NCBI GenBank assembly: GCA_013407085.1
Contig: JACCGJ010005102.1
Location: 60,116 to 124,115, forward strand
Source of the DNA: Atriophallophorus winterbourni
Lineage: Eukaryota; Platyhelminthes; Trematoda; Plagiorchiida; Microphallidae
Direction of reading: 5' to 3'
DNA: 64,000 nucleotides
The position numbers and the translations under genes are program-made. Of this stretch, positions 54,736 to 64,000 are shown piece by piece (the first letter of the stretch is position 1; each line of letters begins with the position of its first letter). The notes under the pieces are model-generated. The model saw only the letters and a program-made list of their open reading frames with translations. It was not told where the DNA came from and ran no database searches.

Positions 54736-57700
54736 CTGATGGTGGAGACAAGGGAAACAATGCAGGTCTCGCCACAAAGAACGGTTCTTCGCGAAGCTTG
54801 ATGACATCACCATAACTATCATTGGTAGACACAACATCCATACCCAGGCAAGTCATGCAGATACACACAAGGTTAATGTATGCTAAATGAACTGGCTAAT
54901 CAACATAACATAAAAAACAGAACGTACACGACAGCTTCCTGGGAACCTTCACTTACAAGCGAACCGGAATCCCCGCGATCATGTTCGGTGGCAGTCTTTC
55001 TGTCGGTAACTTATTGCGGGCTGGGGGTGTTTGAGTGAGCTAGCGAGTCCAAAGGTTGTCATAGCCGGGGGTGGCAGTGGGGATAAGCTCCCACTGTTTA
55101 TAAAATGCTCCCATATGGCATGCGTCTCAAATAGCCTCTAACAACCAAGTCCAGCTTCTGACCTGCACGAGTGGCTCCCCGAGCCAGGCGGAACTGCTTC
55201 TACCAACAGAAGAAGAGGCGAAGGCGAGTGACTGGCGCATGAAAACCATTTTGTTTCGGGTAGATGGAGCTCATTAGCCTGGGAGGGCATTTTATCTAAG
55301 TCAAGGAAAACACTGATTTGAAACGTCCGCTACCTTGCGGGATACCCGATCGCGGGAACGGCTTCGGGAGAAAACCCTAAGGAAACATCTGGAACAGAGT
55401 CTGGTAGACGGTTAGTTGGTGCACACCACCTCATTTTGGCAACTCCGTGTTGCCTTGCAGGTTGCACTTGGTTGTACAAAGGCTAGAGAAGCTGAATCGA
55501 ACAAACGTCGGGTGGTGCTGGGGACGCCGTTTTGTACCCAAATTCCCAAGAATCTTCATTAAAGCCGACTCATCCTCCCGGAGGAGATAGTCGCACAAAA
55601 GTAAAGTAAGTGAGCTAGCGCGTTTACGAAGCGGAGTGACGAGGAGAACTCTTAGGACGCATAACGATGACAACCGCATGGCATCCGCCTTGCTCATGTC
55701 GGTTTACTGAGTATCACAACGTGAATGCCGTTTGTATGTGGTACCTCAGTCCAGATCATTTGTGTTTTATGATCAAAGACATGTAAAGCTTGCTGCGTAC
55801 CTTCCCCATTGCTTTGTGATTGTCTGACATCAAACCACAAATACGTGTGATCGAAGTAATACTGCTTTTGGTGATTGTGGTGATGATGACGATGCATGCC
55901 TGTCCAAAACACTTGAGTGAATACATGTTTGATATCAGGTGTGGACACCTCACCCTAGTATGTCTGTGCTGACGTATGGCTTTCTCATCTAGTTGGGATT
56001 TTATGATGCCCGGACTGCATAGCAGTCAAGCACAGAGAGCACATACTACCCGTGTAATGCTGCCATGATAATAATTACGATACCGTATCCAACGTCAAAT
56101 GGGGAACACACAGTAACAACATGGTGTTACACCATACGGTATCCACCACATACGTACGCAAAAAGGCTAAGCAAACCCGTCAAGGAAATGCTTGCAAAGA
56201 CACCAAACAAGAACGACAAAAAACACTGTCACAATCCACTGAAAACCACTCAACTGACTGACCTTGAAAAAACGCGCCATTTTCGTACTCCTTGATGTTT
56301 GGCGTCAAGGCTAACCAAACTGCCGTGTCAGCTCCCTCTTCTGGTGTGCGTAAACGACCTTGCATACGAGCGTGGAAGTTTGGCATAGATGAGAGCACAG
56401 CCTGTGAAAAGAGAGAGGGTGGGGGTGGATGGGTGAAGGCGTATGGTATGAAAGCACAAACCTGATCCAGGCAAAGTGCCGCACAGTCAGAGACTGCACG
56501 TGGGCTAAGATACTGTCAGGTTGCCCAGGCCTAGACAGACATGAAGAGGGAAATAGAATGGTAGTGAGACTCCAGCCTGTTTCAGAATGCAGCTCATTAC
56601 CGGTGGCCAATCGATTTAGCACGATGTTAGCCGCACAGTACAGAAATGCTGCACAATTGCACATCCGTAGCGACAGTGTTGATGGAAAGCTGTGGAGTCA
56701 ATTATCTGAAGCGACACTGTCAAGCAGAGGGTTCACACGTGTTTCAATACGACAACGATCTCACGCAGTGAATTTCGCAGTGGAATAGCGCTTATACGGA
56801 CGCATTTCAAGCAACACATTCGAGAAAATGTGCTCAGATCATATTCCTCGCGATATCCAAGTGTACAATGGATACCAACTTAAACGTATTCACGGCAACC
56901 TAGCATTCTGTTAAGTAGATAAAATTCTATCGAATGTACCGCATTGATGATAGGCAGCGGCCATATGGGGCCTAACAGTCTAGAGGTTGGAACCACTGGT
57001 GAAATCAAACAGGCCACTTGCAGCTCTATCAACAGGGGTGCACGGATGTACAATCGTTCATAACTTATGTGTTGTGCGGTTAACACCGTGCTAAATTGAT
57101 TGGCCAGAGGTAGTGAGAGCTGCATGCTGAAACACGCTGGAGTTTCACTACCATCTCTATTCTCTGTATCGTTTCTCCTATCTGTCTAGGCCTGGGCAAC
57201 CTGACAGTATTGTAGCCCACGTGCAGTCTATGACTGTGCGGCACTTTGCCTGGATCAGGCTTGTGCTTTCATGCCTATCAACAGATCTTGTACTTTGGAT
57301 AAAACTCGCGTCGTAAAATGGTTCAGACCGAGTCTAAGTAGGCAATCGGTTAGGACACTGCGAAACCACAGTCAATGGGTGAAATAGCTTGCGGAGATTC
57401 AAAGTAGCAAAATTCTATGAATAAGATGTTGTAACCATCACTCACCGGCGTATCCGCCCAGCCCGGATGCATGGAGAAGAATCGAATTGACGGATGAGCC
57501 TTCGCCCAGATCTCGGTCAGCACCACTTGTTGACGTTTGTTCTGTGCGTAGACCATGGTCCCATCGAAGGCACCGGTGCGTTGAAACTCAAGCATCGGGT
57601 CATCGGCGTCCAAACGTTGGACCAACATGCCACCAGAGCTGATCGTAATTACACGTGGCTGAGCGAGGGAGTAAAAACATGGCTGTCACAGAATGTATGT

Positions 57701-60700
57701 ATGCGTATTCCGAAAGATCTACACTATGGTGGGTTGCAATTAGGAAGTAGACCATTGGGCAGACCGCACTTGCGGTGCAAAGACGTTTGTAAAAGAGATA
57801 TGAAAGCTCTTGGCATTGACCCAGCGAGTTTGAAAGAACTTGCTCTTGACCGCTCACATTGGAGGCATTGTGTAAAGCGTCGCCTGCAAGCTGGGGAGGA
57901 GCAGACACGCCTCTTGGCTGCAGACCGCAGATCACGCCGCCGGCGTGCAACTGAAGCCCTACAACAGAGTTCTGACTATCGTTGTAAGCGCTGCGGGAGA
58001 GATTGTTCCTCCCGAATCGGACTGTTTAGTCATTCAAAAAGCTGTAAAACATGAAAACATCATGCGATTGTGATGTACATCCATGGTCGACATCGACCGA
58101 AGGAGGCCAACAACATGTGTGCGTGTATGTATGTGTACGTACGTCCGTACTTATGTATGTATGCATGTGTGTGTATGTATGTATGTATGTATGTATGTAT
58201 GTACGTACGTACGTATGTATGTATGCATGTATGTACGTACGTACGTACGTATGTATGTATGCGTGTATGTATGCATGCATGTGTGTATGCATGTATGTAT
58301 GTATGTACGTATGTATGCATGTGTGTGTATGTATGTATGCATGCATGTATGTATGTATGTGTATGTATGTAAGGCAGTGAGATTCCAGTTTGAACAGGAA
58401 ATGACAGAGCATTCGGTCGACGCAATTAAGATTGCTTCTTTACTTTCTCACTTAGTTTGTGCAACGGCCATCATCATGGGTAGCGGTAGCAAGTACCGAA
58501 TGCTCAACTGTCATACAAACATGACACGACATAATTATAAAATGATGCGGAAGGCTGGACCTAAAAATGCTGAACGTGTATAAGATTAAGCGGATACCCA
58601 TTAAGATGAGGTGTCTACGCCTCAAATCTGACATATATTTAATTAAGTTTTGTGAGCAATTAGAACGGCTTTCACTGTCGCGCATCATAACAAGCTTTCG
58701 TCGTCACTTTGCTTGACAAGATATACGAATATATTAGTAAACGCCAATATTTAACCATTTCAATCAAAACCATGCAACAGCAACAAAAGGGCGAGCAATG
58801 TTAAGAATAGTGAGTGTGGACCTTTGCTCGGTAGTCGAACAACCATTGTCTGGACTGAGTGACAAAGAAGGGGACTTCAGCCACCATACACTTTCCGTTT
58901 CAGGTTCCACGCAATTATCAGCACTGCTTTTGCATCAGTTGCACTTAACTGGTTCACAATAAATGCTATTATGTGAGCGAAAGAATTCTCTTCCGACAAA
59001 ACTCAGTTCAGCACTGGAATCAGGCAGATCGATTGAAAAATCGATTTGTCACATGACTGCGTTGGCCAGGATCAACGGATGCACACCACTACCGCATTTC
59101 GATGATTAACTAACATATGATTATCATGGGAAAAGTGAGGGGTTAAAATGTGAACTAACAGTAACTACAACAATATAGTGGATACAGACGGTGCTGAGAC
59201 CTCTGAAGTATGAAAACAACGATCACGTGAGATCAAAAAGTCAGCCTCCTTGTGACGTTCCTGACGCGCGTTATAAACATTCCTCGATAATTCAGCAGAC
59301 AAGCGCACAAGGCCACTCAAACAGCATGGCGTTTCATTTCAGTTACACTGAGGTTTGAACCTGATTTTGTGGTCCCAGGTGAAATAGATCATCAAGCTTA
59401 TTTTACAATCTTTGAAACAGCGATACGACGACAAGCGAGGCAAGATACATGTTATCACTCCTGACTAGATTGGTTATCGATGACAAACACAGCACAAGAT
59501 GGAATCATCATCATGATGGAGCACCAGCCTGGAGCCAGACAAAGTGCCAAGCAATATGAGGCAAGAAAAAAAGATAAGCAAGCGCGTAAAAAAAGGGAAA
59601 GCAGGCAAGCGGAAGATGCAAAAGCAAATGCGCAAAAAGCAGCTTGTTTTTGTAGTTTCACTGCATGCGATTTTGTGGTTTGTTTTTGTTTGAACTGGTT
59701 TAGAGCACAAACCAAGGCACGAAATGTGCTAATCCATGACCTGCTGTTTGATCACTCCCAAGAGAACCTCCAGTCGCTAATAGACTGTTTTTCGTCGGCA
59801 TGCAAAGACTTTGGGCTAACAATCAGCATGAGTAAGACCAAAGGACTGTATCGCCTCCCATCATTACATTGGGAAACTGTCAGCTTGAATCAGTAAATCA
59901 TTTCACATATCTTGGTGCAAAAATTGCGGATAACCTCACTCTAGACACTGAGGTTGATAAGCGAATTGGCAGAGCAGCTTTCGTTTTATCCCGATTGAAC
60001 TCTCGTGTTGGGGTAACCCGCAGCTGACTGTAAATAATACAGCGCGTGCTACTAATGCTTTACTGCCGGCAGTGAAACATGTACCCTCCACTCAGACACA
60101 TCGGAAGCCTGACTACTTTCCTCTACGAAGCATCTTCGTATCTTGAACATATCGTGGATGCAGAGTGACTTATGTTGAAGTTCTTCAAATCTGGGCTACC
60201 AGCATGTTTACCCCTACTAACTAATCAAGCGCCGCTGTGGGGTTTAGCCACGTCTACAGAATGGAAATAGGTCGAATTTCCGACAGATCTACTTCTATAT
60301 GAATCGCATTTCAGCAGTATGTATGAAAGCACAAGCCTGATCCAGGCAAAGTGCCGCACGTGAGCGAAGTTAGTGTCACGTTGCCCAGGCCCAAAAAGAT
60401 ATAGGATAAGAGAATAACAATGGCAACAATATTCCAGTAAATTTTCGCATGTAACTTACTACCGGTGGCAAATCAATTTAGCACGGTGTTAGCTGCACAA
60501 CACTGAAGCGCTGCACAATTGCACATCCGTGACCTGCAGTGAGGGTGCGTTTGAAATGCGAGCAGAGCACTAGAATACCCGCAAAATTCATTCCAAAAAA
60601 TGTCGCTCAAGAAACACCAAAATGGTTAGCACGGACTCACATCATCCGACTTTTTCAAGCATGGGATTAAACACTCGGTCAAAATGTACGTGCCCAGAGT

Positions 60701-61859
60701 GTTGATGGCGAAATTGGTCTCTATGTTGTTCTCGTTTACGGTCAGCGTGTTGATCATGCAACCCGCGCTATTGATCTGTAACGAATGTGACAAAAATGAT
60801 TGGGTAGGGTTTCGAGAGCAGTCTCACGCGGAAAGCAAGAAGCGGAAAGACACCATACCAATATGTCGAGTTTAGCAAAGTGCTCGGCGAAGTACTTGCC
60901 GAATTCCCCGACGTTCTTGGGCTTGGACAAATCGAGTTGATGCACGAATATACTCTGAAAGGAAAGGTGGAAGAAGGGTCTAGCGTTTGAAAAAGAGTTT
61001 TCGTGGATGTTTGAGGGATAACGTCATGTTTATTTGCAATGGGGGAGGGGAGGAGGCGTTATGAAGAGGGACAACTTGTTTGACGATGGGTTTGTCAGAG
61101 AACAGCACGCTCTTTGTTACTAGGTTGCTTGAGTGGAAATCACAGTGTGAAGTTGTACTCCGTGGTTGAGCATAAAACTAACATTAAACATCATTCAGCG
61201 ACTTGTTTTGTACTACTTTATAAATCAGAGACGTGGCCGCTGAAGCCACAGGAAATAAGATCTTTGGAAGCGTTCGAACATTTGGGCCTTAGGATAATTT
61301 TGGGAGTTCTAGCCCTGCCTTTCAGATGCGATGCAACGGAATACCACCGTTTTTCATGTACATCCAACGGCGAGGACTGTGCTGCGGTTTGGGGACGTCT
61401 TTGGAGTCTCACTACAATTCCTATTTCTATTCCCCCCTCATATCTGTCTAGGCCTGGGCAACCTGACAGTATCTTAGCCTACGTGCAGCCTCTGACTGTG
61501 CTGCACTTTGCCTGGATCAGGCTTGTGCTTTCTTACCATACGTCTTTGGAAAGGCAGATTAAAATTAAAATGACGGCTCTGATGACGATGAATTAGTGGC
61601 AACACAAGAAAGGCGGAACCGCTCACTTACCCGCGTCAAATCACCGCCAGTTTCTGTCTGGATTTGTTCCAGGGCAGCTCGCGCGCGACCTGCATCACGA
61701 CACACAAGATGGACCTCTGCGCCACGTTGCGCCAAAGCTTTGGAGCAAACGAAACCGATGCCGGAGTTCGCGCCGGTGACCAATGCTACGCGATTGTCGA
61801 GGCGAACGTTCTTGAGTTCCTCGGGGTCAAATTGTGCAGCAGCAGACTGATAGCCACTC
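54623..61859 (-). CDS. DHRS12: DHRS12-like short-chain dehydrogenase/reductase, six exons (5' partial)
   Basis: Classical SDR oxidoreductase with an NAD(P)-binding Rossmann fold; the substrate is not known. Exons on the - strand: 61859-61631, 60954-60859, 60775-60641, 57658-57446, 56401-56263 and 54735-54623. All junctions are GT-AG with matching phases, giving 307 residues. Seen in order: TGANSGIG nucleotide motif, HLVCRD, LDLSKPKNV, the N-S-A-G form of the NNAG motif, N-F-A-I-N-T-L-G, catalytic Ser in ITISSGG, catalytic YAQNK, and SMHPGWADTP. The wording KRQQVVLTE and HPGWADTP is specific to DHRS12. The short first exon with the start codon was not found up to 64000. Compared with human DHRS12 (about 317 residues) only about 25 residues are missing. 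Introns are loaded with repeats. Confidence 0.93.
54960..55450 (+). mobile_element. LINE leader/5' region fragment (tentative)
   Basis: The stretch with CAACCAAGTCCAGCTTCTGA, ACCTGCACGAGTGGCTCCCC and the phrase N-V-R-Y-L-A-G-Y resembles the untranslated leader and the N-terminal A-T-W-N-V-R region of an RTE-type LINE endonuclease. Family memory, not an alignment. It lies in the last DHRS12 intron. Confidence 0.4.
55694..55948 (-). other. Unassigned 84-codon frame in DHRS12 last intron
   Basis: The - strand frame has a short H-H-H-H-N-H run, then Y-Y-F-D-H-T-Y-L-W-F-D-V-R and W-T-E-V-P-H-T. It is compositionally protein-like and lies on the DHRS12 strand, but matches no part of DHRS12. It could be an alternative exon, another element's protein, or chance. 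Confidence 0.25.
55985..56095 (+). repeat. Dispersed repeat gamma, partial copy
   Basis: GGGATTTTATGATGCCCGGA and CCGTGTAATGCTGCC(ATGATAATAATTA) match 45815-45880, and the first word also matches 54000-54012. Confidence 0.45.
56263..56401 (-). CDS. DHRS12: DHRS12 exon: M-P-N-F-H-A-R segment
   Basis: Acceptor TTTTCACAG; donor GTCAGT, less usual at its third base. It encodes S-S-M-P-N-F-H-A-R-M, E-E-G-A-D-T-A-V-W-L-A-L and N-G-A-F-F-Q, plus one base that is completed to Asp in the last exon. This matches the DHRS12 pattern of F-F-Q-D-R-K-P-V across the splice. Confidence 0.9.
56438..56680 (+). mobile_element. SINE-like repeat, copy 5
   Basis: Full-length and in the A-box orientation: GGTATGAAAGCACAAACCTG, AGGCAAAGTGCCGCAC, CACGTGGGCTAAGATACTG, GGTTGCCCAGGCCTAG, then GTAGTGAGACTCCAGC and TTTAGCACGATGTTAGC. 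It starts only 37 bp upstream of the acceptor of the second-last DHRS12 exon. Confidence 0.7.
57035..57280 (-). mobile_element. SINE-like repeat, copy 6
   Basis: Full-length copy in the opposite orientation with all hallmark blocks (GCTAAATTGATTGGCC, GTCTAGGCCTGGGCAACC, CAGTCTATGACTGTGCGGCA, CCTGGATCAGGCTTGTGC). Confidence 0.7.
57446..57658 (-). CDS. DHRS12: DHRS12 exon: catalytic Ser, Tyr and Lys
   Basis: 71 codons, phase 0 at both ends; acceptor CGCTCAG, donor GTGAGT. P-R-V-I-T-I-S-S-G-G gives the catalytic serine, and Y37 and K41 of the exon (YAQNK) give the catalytic pair. It ends S-M-H-P-G-W-A-D-T-P. An RTE-like LINE 3' end begins within about 30 bp of the acceptor, which squeezes the branch-point region. 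Confidence 0.93.
57680..58110 (+). mobile_element. RTE-like LINE 3' end with intact C2HC finger
   Basis: The frame encodes G-R-P-H-L-R-C-K-D-V-C-K-R-D-M-K-A-L, then R-R-S-R-R-R-R-A-T-E and Y-R-C-K-R-C-G-R-D-C-S-S-R-I-G-L-F-S-H-S-K-S-C, a C-x2-C-x12-H-x3-C finger that ends the protein at 58052. The 3' UTR ends at GAAGGAGGCCAACAACATG, directly continuing into the microsatellite. It is the best preserved 3' end of its family here. Confidence 0.92.
58112..58374 (+). repeat. (GTAT)n / (GTAC)n tetranucleotide microsatellite
   Basis: About 260 bp of TATG repeats with ACGT-type variants and TGTG interruptions. It starts exactly where the RTE-like LINE 3' end stops. The long open frames on both strands here (Tyr-Ile-His or Cys-Met-Tyr-Val repeats) are artefacts of the period-4 repeat. 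Confidence 0.97.
58375..59470. other. DHRS12 intron, nothing recognised
   Basis: A hammerhead remnant may be present near 59085-59120 (CACCACTACCGCATTTCGATG). No exon or other named repeat seen. Confidence 0.35.
59475..60310 (+). mobile_element. RTE-like LINE reverse-transcriptase end, fused to a SINE-like stub
   Basis: 59505-59560 has the ATCATCATCATGATGGAG and GAGCCAGACAAAGTGCC start of the SINE-like family. From about 59710 the + strand gives Q-S-L-I-D-C-F-S-S-A-C-K-D-F-G-L-T-I-S, the region after the Y-A-D-D box. It continues with frameshifts to 60310 (L-R-I-L-N-I-S-W, R-L-Q-N-G-N). Inactive. Confidence 0.7.
60315..60540 (+). mobile_element. SINE-like repeat, copy 7
   Basis: GTATGAAAGCACAAGCCTGA, CAGGCAAAGTGCCGCACGTG, GTTGCCCAGGCCC and TTTAGCACGGTGTTAGCTGC in order. 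It ends about 100 bp before the N-S-A-G exon of DHRS12. Confidence 0.65.
60641..60775 (-). CDS. DHRS12: DHRS12 exon: NSAG motif
   Basis: 45 codons, phase 0 at both ends; acceptor GTTACAG, donor GTGAGT. It carries I-N-S-A-G-C-M (NNAG variant with Ser at the second position, tolerated in SDRs) and N-F-A-I-N-T-L-G-T-Y. It is separated from the previous exon by an intron of only 83 bp, the shortest in the window. Confidence 0.9.
60859..60954 (-). CDS. DHRS12: DHRS12 exon: H-Q-L-D-L-S segment
   Basis: Acceptor CTTTCAG, donor GTATGG; exactly 32 codons, phase 0 at both ends. It encodes I-F-V-H-Q-L-D-L-S-K-P and ends L-D-I-L, which runs into I-N-S-A-G of the next exon. The Asp-Leu pair contacts the adenine ring in classical SDRs. 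Confidence 0.9.
61114..61400 (+). mobile_element. LINE C-terminal fragment
   Basis: L-L-Y-K-S-E-T-W-P-L-K-P-Q-E-I-R-S-L-E-A-F-E-H and I-I-L-G-V match the L-L-Y-G-S-E-T-W-P-L pattern. It is joined directly to a SINE-like copy at about 61385. Confidence 0.65.
61385..61545 (-). mobile_element. SINE-like repeat, copy 8
   Basis: GGAGTCTCACTACAATTCC, CTAGGCCTGGGCAACCTGAC, CAGCCTCTGACTGTGCTGCA and CCTGGATCAGGCTTGTGC. It ends about 85 bp from the Rossmann exon of DHRS12, on its downstream side. Confidence 0.7.
61631..61859 (-). CDS. DHRS12: DHRS12 exon: nucleotide-binding motif
   Basis: Acceptor CACAG before 61859; donor GTAAGT from 61630. One base completes a codon, then 76 codons: S-G-Y-Q-S-A, L-D-N-R-V-A-L-V-T-G-A-N-S-G-I-G and E-V-H-L-V-C-R-D. 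The G-x-x-x-G-x-G cofactor loop is intact. An ATG earlier in frame is not present, so a preceding exon is required. Confidence 0.92.
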
Positions 61860-61999
61860 CTGTGAAACGTAAAAATGAAACCTTTGATGAGAAGATGAAG
61901 CGAAAACGATTAATGACACAGTGTACTGGATATAAACGTTTGATTGAAGCAACGAAAAGCGCTGCGCGAGCAAGAAACATTGAAAATGCGCGAACCCCC

Positions 62000-62235
62000 A
62001 GAAAGGCAAAGTGCCAGAAAAGTCAAAGAGGCGATACCTACATCTACCAAAAAACCTAGCGCAGGGTAATGTGAATGAACAGTCATATACCACAAGTGGG
62101 TGAAGATACTGCCAGGTCTGGACAGATATTTGAGAAAAGAACAGTGGGGGTGAAATTGTGGCCTGCTTTCACAGGCAACTGACTTAGTACGGGTCATTTG
62201 TGCTGTGTACAGGAGTATTGCAGAACAGTGCAAGG
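62000..62235 (+). mobile_element. SINE-like repeat, diverged copy 9
   Basis: AAAGGCAAAGTGCCAGA, GTGAAGATACTGCCAGGTC and CAACTGACTTAGTAC fit the family order, with an insertion of about 50 bp in the middle. Confidence 0.45.
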
Positions 62236-62624
62236 GCACTTCAAAACGAGCAAAAATATCCTGCAATATCCCACGCATCCATTCCGCAAATCAGCACGTT
62301 AAAGTCCAGAGTCAAACGACACACACTGAGCCTACTAGACATTTACTATTATCCCTACGCCTGGAAAACCGGAACGAGAAGCAGTGAGTTCTCAATTGCA
62401 ACTCAGTCAGTCGAGGTAGCACAGTGTTACTGATATGTAAGACAAAAGTATCGCATAGTGATGATCTGTTGACACACGCCATCTATTTAGAAATTGTAAT
62501 GAGAATGTACAATCCCAGATGTGTTGTACGTATTCTTCAAACGTTCTGCAGGAGTTGTTCTAGAACTGGTAGCCAGGAGCTGAGCGACAGATGAAGGAGG
62601 CCATCTGGTTAAGCGTATCACAAC
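62236..62624. other. Upstream DHRS12 intron or flank, nothing recognised
   Basis: No exon that could supply the missing DHRS12 N-terminus was found here or in the repeats to the right. Confidence 0.35.
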
Positions 62625-62745
62625 AATGCTAGTTAGTCATGTTCCGTGTCTTGATTATCACCTTTGGGCAGACGAAGTTTCTGTGTCCGAAGTGAAACGT
62701 CACCCAAAATTGTTATAACCGAGTGCATATACATTTCTTTCCATT
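62625..62745 (+). repeat. Partial third copy of the inverted-repeat element
   Basis: TTAGTCATGTTCCGTGTC, TGATTATCACCTTTGG, AGACGAAGTTTCTGTGTC and TGAAACGTCACCCAAAA match the right arm at about 4560-4650 in the same orientation. Confidence 0.65.
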
Positions 62746-62749
62746 ATGG

Positions 62750-62852
62750 TATGGTATGAAAGCACAAGCCTGATCCAAGCAAAGGGCCGCACAATCAGAG
62801 ACTGCACGTGGGCTAAGATACTGTCAGGTTGCCCATGCCTAGACTGATATGA
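62750..62852 (+). mobile_element. SINE-like repeat, partial copy 10
   Basis: GGTATGAAAGCACAAGCCTG, GGGCCGCACAATCAGAGAC, TGCACGTGGGCTAAGATACT, GGTTGCCCATGCCTAGAC, then an abrupt junction with a CR1-like LINE at about 62850. Confidence 0.65.
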
Positions 62853-64000
62853 ACAAGCTAAAGAAACACGGTATTGCTGGAGGACTGTATGACCTGTTGC
62901 GAGACTATCTCAGCAAAAGGCACATACGGGTTCGAGTTGACGGTATACTATCGAAGCAAATCGACGTCACTAGCGGTGTTCCACAGGGATCCGTGCTTGG
63001 ACCGATACTGTTTCTGATCTATATGAATGACCTGCCAACACCACGCGGCAGTAAGATGGTTCTGTTCGCAGATGACATAAAAATATGGAAAAAATCAGCA
63101 CTGCCGAGGATTGCAGTGTGCTTCAAAGTGACTTGGATGCTGTGAAAATTTGGTTATCTGAAAATAACCTACCGCTAAACATGCAGAAGTCTCAAATCAT
63201 GCACATCGGTCGTGTGCTAAGCTTTTCTCATTCATACAAGCTTGGCAACAATATCCTGGAGTACACCAAACAAGAAAAAGACCTGGGTGTCTGGATTTGC
63301 GGTAGCCTGAAAAATGGTCTACAATGCGAAGTCGTTTACAAACGCGCGTCTCGGATGCTCGGTGTGTTTAGGCGGATATTTGGACGTTTTTCCCAGAGCT
63401 GTTTTTCTCTGATGATGAACACGTACATACACCCGCTTACTGATTACGCTTCACAAGCCTGGACCCCATGGCTTCAAAAAGACATTTTACTATTGGATCG
63501 CATATATCACAGAGCCTCAAAGTTGGTCATTGGGCCCGAAAACCAACCATTCGCTGCCGACTAAGTAAACTGAAGCTGACGACAATTGTACAAAGGAGAC
63601 TGCGAGCCGACCTCCTCCTCACATTCAAAATCCTTAACAGTGTTTCCCACCCTTTGGATATACTATTTCATCGACGAACATCCAGCAACAACCGCGGTCA
63701 CAACTGCAAGTTGGAAATACCCCATTCCAATCAGAACTGCCGCGGGTATTTTTATTCTGTGCGTATTTGTTTCGCTTGGAATTCCCTGCCAGCCAATTTG
63801 GGAAGCTCAAACACTTTTTCTATATTTAAATTAAAACTAGACGATTTCCTGAGAGACAATCCAATTTATGCCTCGAACTACTTATAATCTATCGTTACAA
63901 GAATTATTTTGATTTTAAAAATTTTCTACACACATTTACACTTGTACCTATAGTTCAACTGCATGGTTATTGTAAAGTAATTGCTTTTTCAACCATAAAA
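62850..64000 (+). mobile_element. CR1-like LINE, RT to 3' end
   Basis: Overlapping + frames read [49 protein letters not shown] (RT active site), V-W-I-C-G-S-L-K, V-F-R-R-I-F-G-R-F, Y-I-H-P-L-T-D-Y-A, and W-N-S-L-P-A-N. The first part is open through the active site. Frame breaks occur near 63100 and 63560. The 3' end AACCATAAAA is at the window edge. It differs from the minus-strand copies in wording, so it is another subfamily. Confidence 0.92.

Noticed and set aside
58112..58374. CRISPR-like array
   Set aside because: The periodicity is four bases without spacers, in a eukaryotic intron.
58026..58583. Five long open frames on both strands with Tyr-Ile-His or Cys-Met-Tyr-Val repeats
   Set aside because: They are produced by the TATG tetranucleotide microsatellite, which has no stop codon in several frames. 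Not proteins.
61860..64000. First exon of DHRS12
   Set aside because: No - strand block with the expected N-terminal wording followed by a donor in the right phase was seen.

Overview
The window is nuclear DNA of a eukaryote, most likely a digenean trematode. The reasons are long GT-AG introns (one of 17.7 kb), several families of 5'-truncated LINEs of the kind common in flukes, and dispersed elements carrying hammerhead-ribozyme cores, which are known from schistosome SINE-like and Penelope-type elements. The host lineage is an inference, because no species marker is present.

Three protein-coding genes can be built from the sequence. (1) A metabotropic glutamate receptor lies on the + strand. 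Five phase-compatible exons (12509-12722, 30403-30559, 34493-35179, 42820-43162, 44215-44762) encode the end of the ligand-binding domain, the nine-cysteine domain, seven membrane segments and a cytoplasmic tail ending in a PDZ-type motif. The first ligand-binding exons are not visible and are probably left of the window. (2) An uninterrupted PP1-like serine/threonine phosphatase lies on the - strand (47483-48493). (3) A DHRS12-like short-chain dehydrogenase lies on the - strand in six exons (61859 down to 54623); its short first exon is not seen.

Almost everything else is transposon-derived. 1-12.5 kb holds no exon I can recognise, but has a large inverted repeat (3869-4691) and a two-unit hammerhead element near 8.2-8.7 kb. 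12.7-30.4 kb and 30.6-34.5 kb are receptor introns filled with CR1-like and RTE-like LINE pieces and hammerhead elements. 35-43 kb is a further intron with LINE 3' ends and the clearest tandem hammerhead element (40.3-40.8 kb). 43-64 kb is dominated by a separate SINE-like family of about ten copies, LINE ends, one 531-bp element with long terminal inverted repeats (51870-52400) and a tetranucleotide microsatellite (58.1-58.4 kb).

The three genes show no functional link. They are receptor, phosphatase and oxidoreductase neighbours in a repeat-rich region. The most unusual theme is the number of hammerhead-like sequences, about a dozen, on both strands. Some occur in tandem units like animal retrozymes, and several lie only 100-300 bp from receptor exons. 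At least two (33936-33978 and 19128-19168) keep every core nucleotide I can check by eye.
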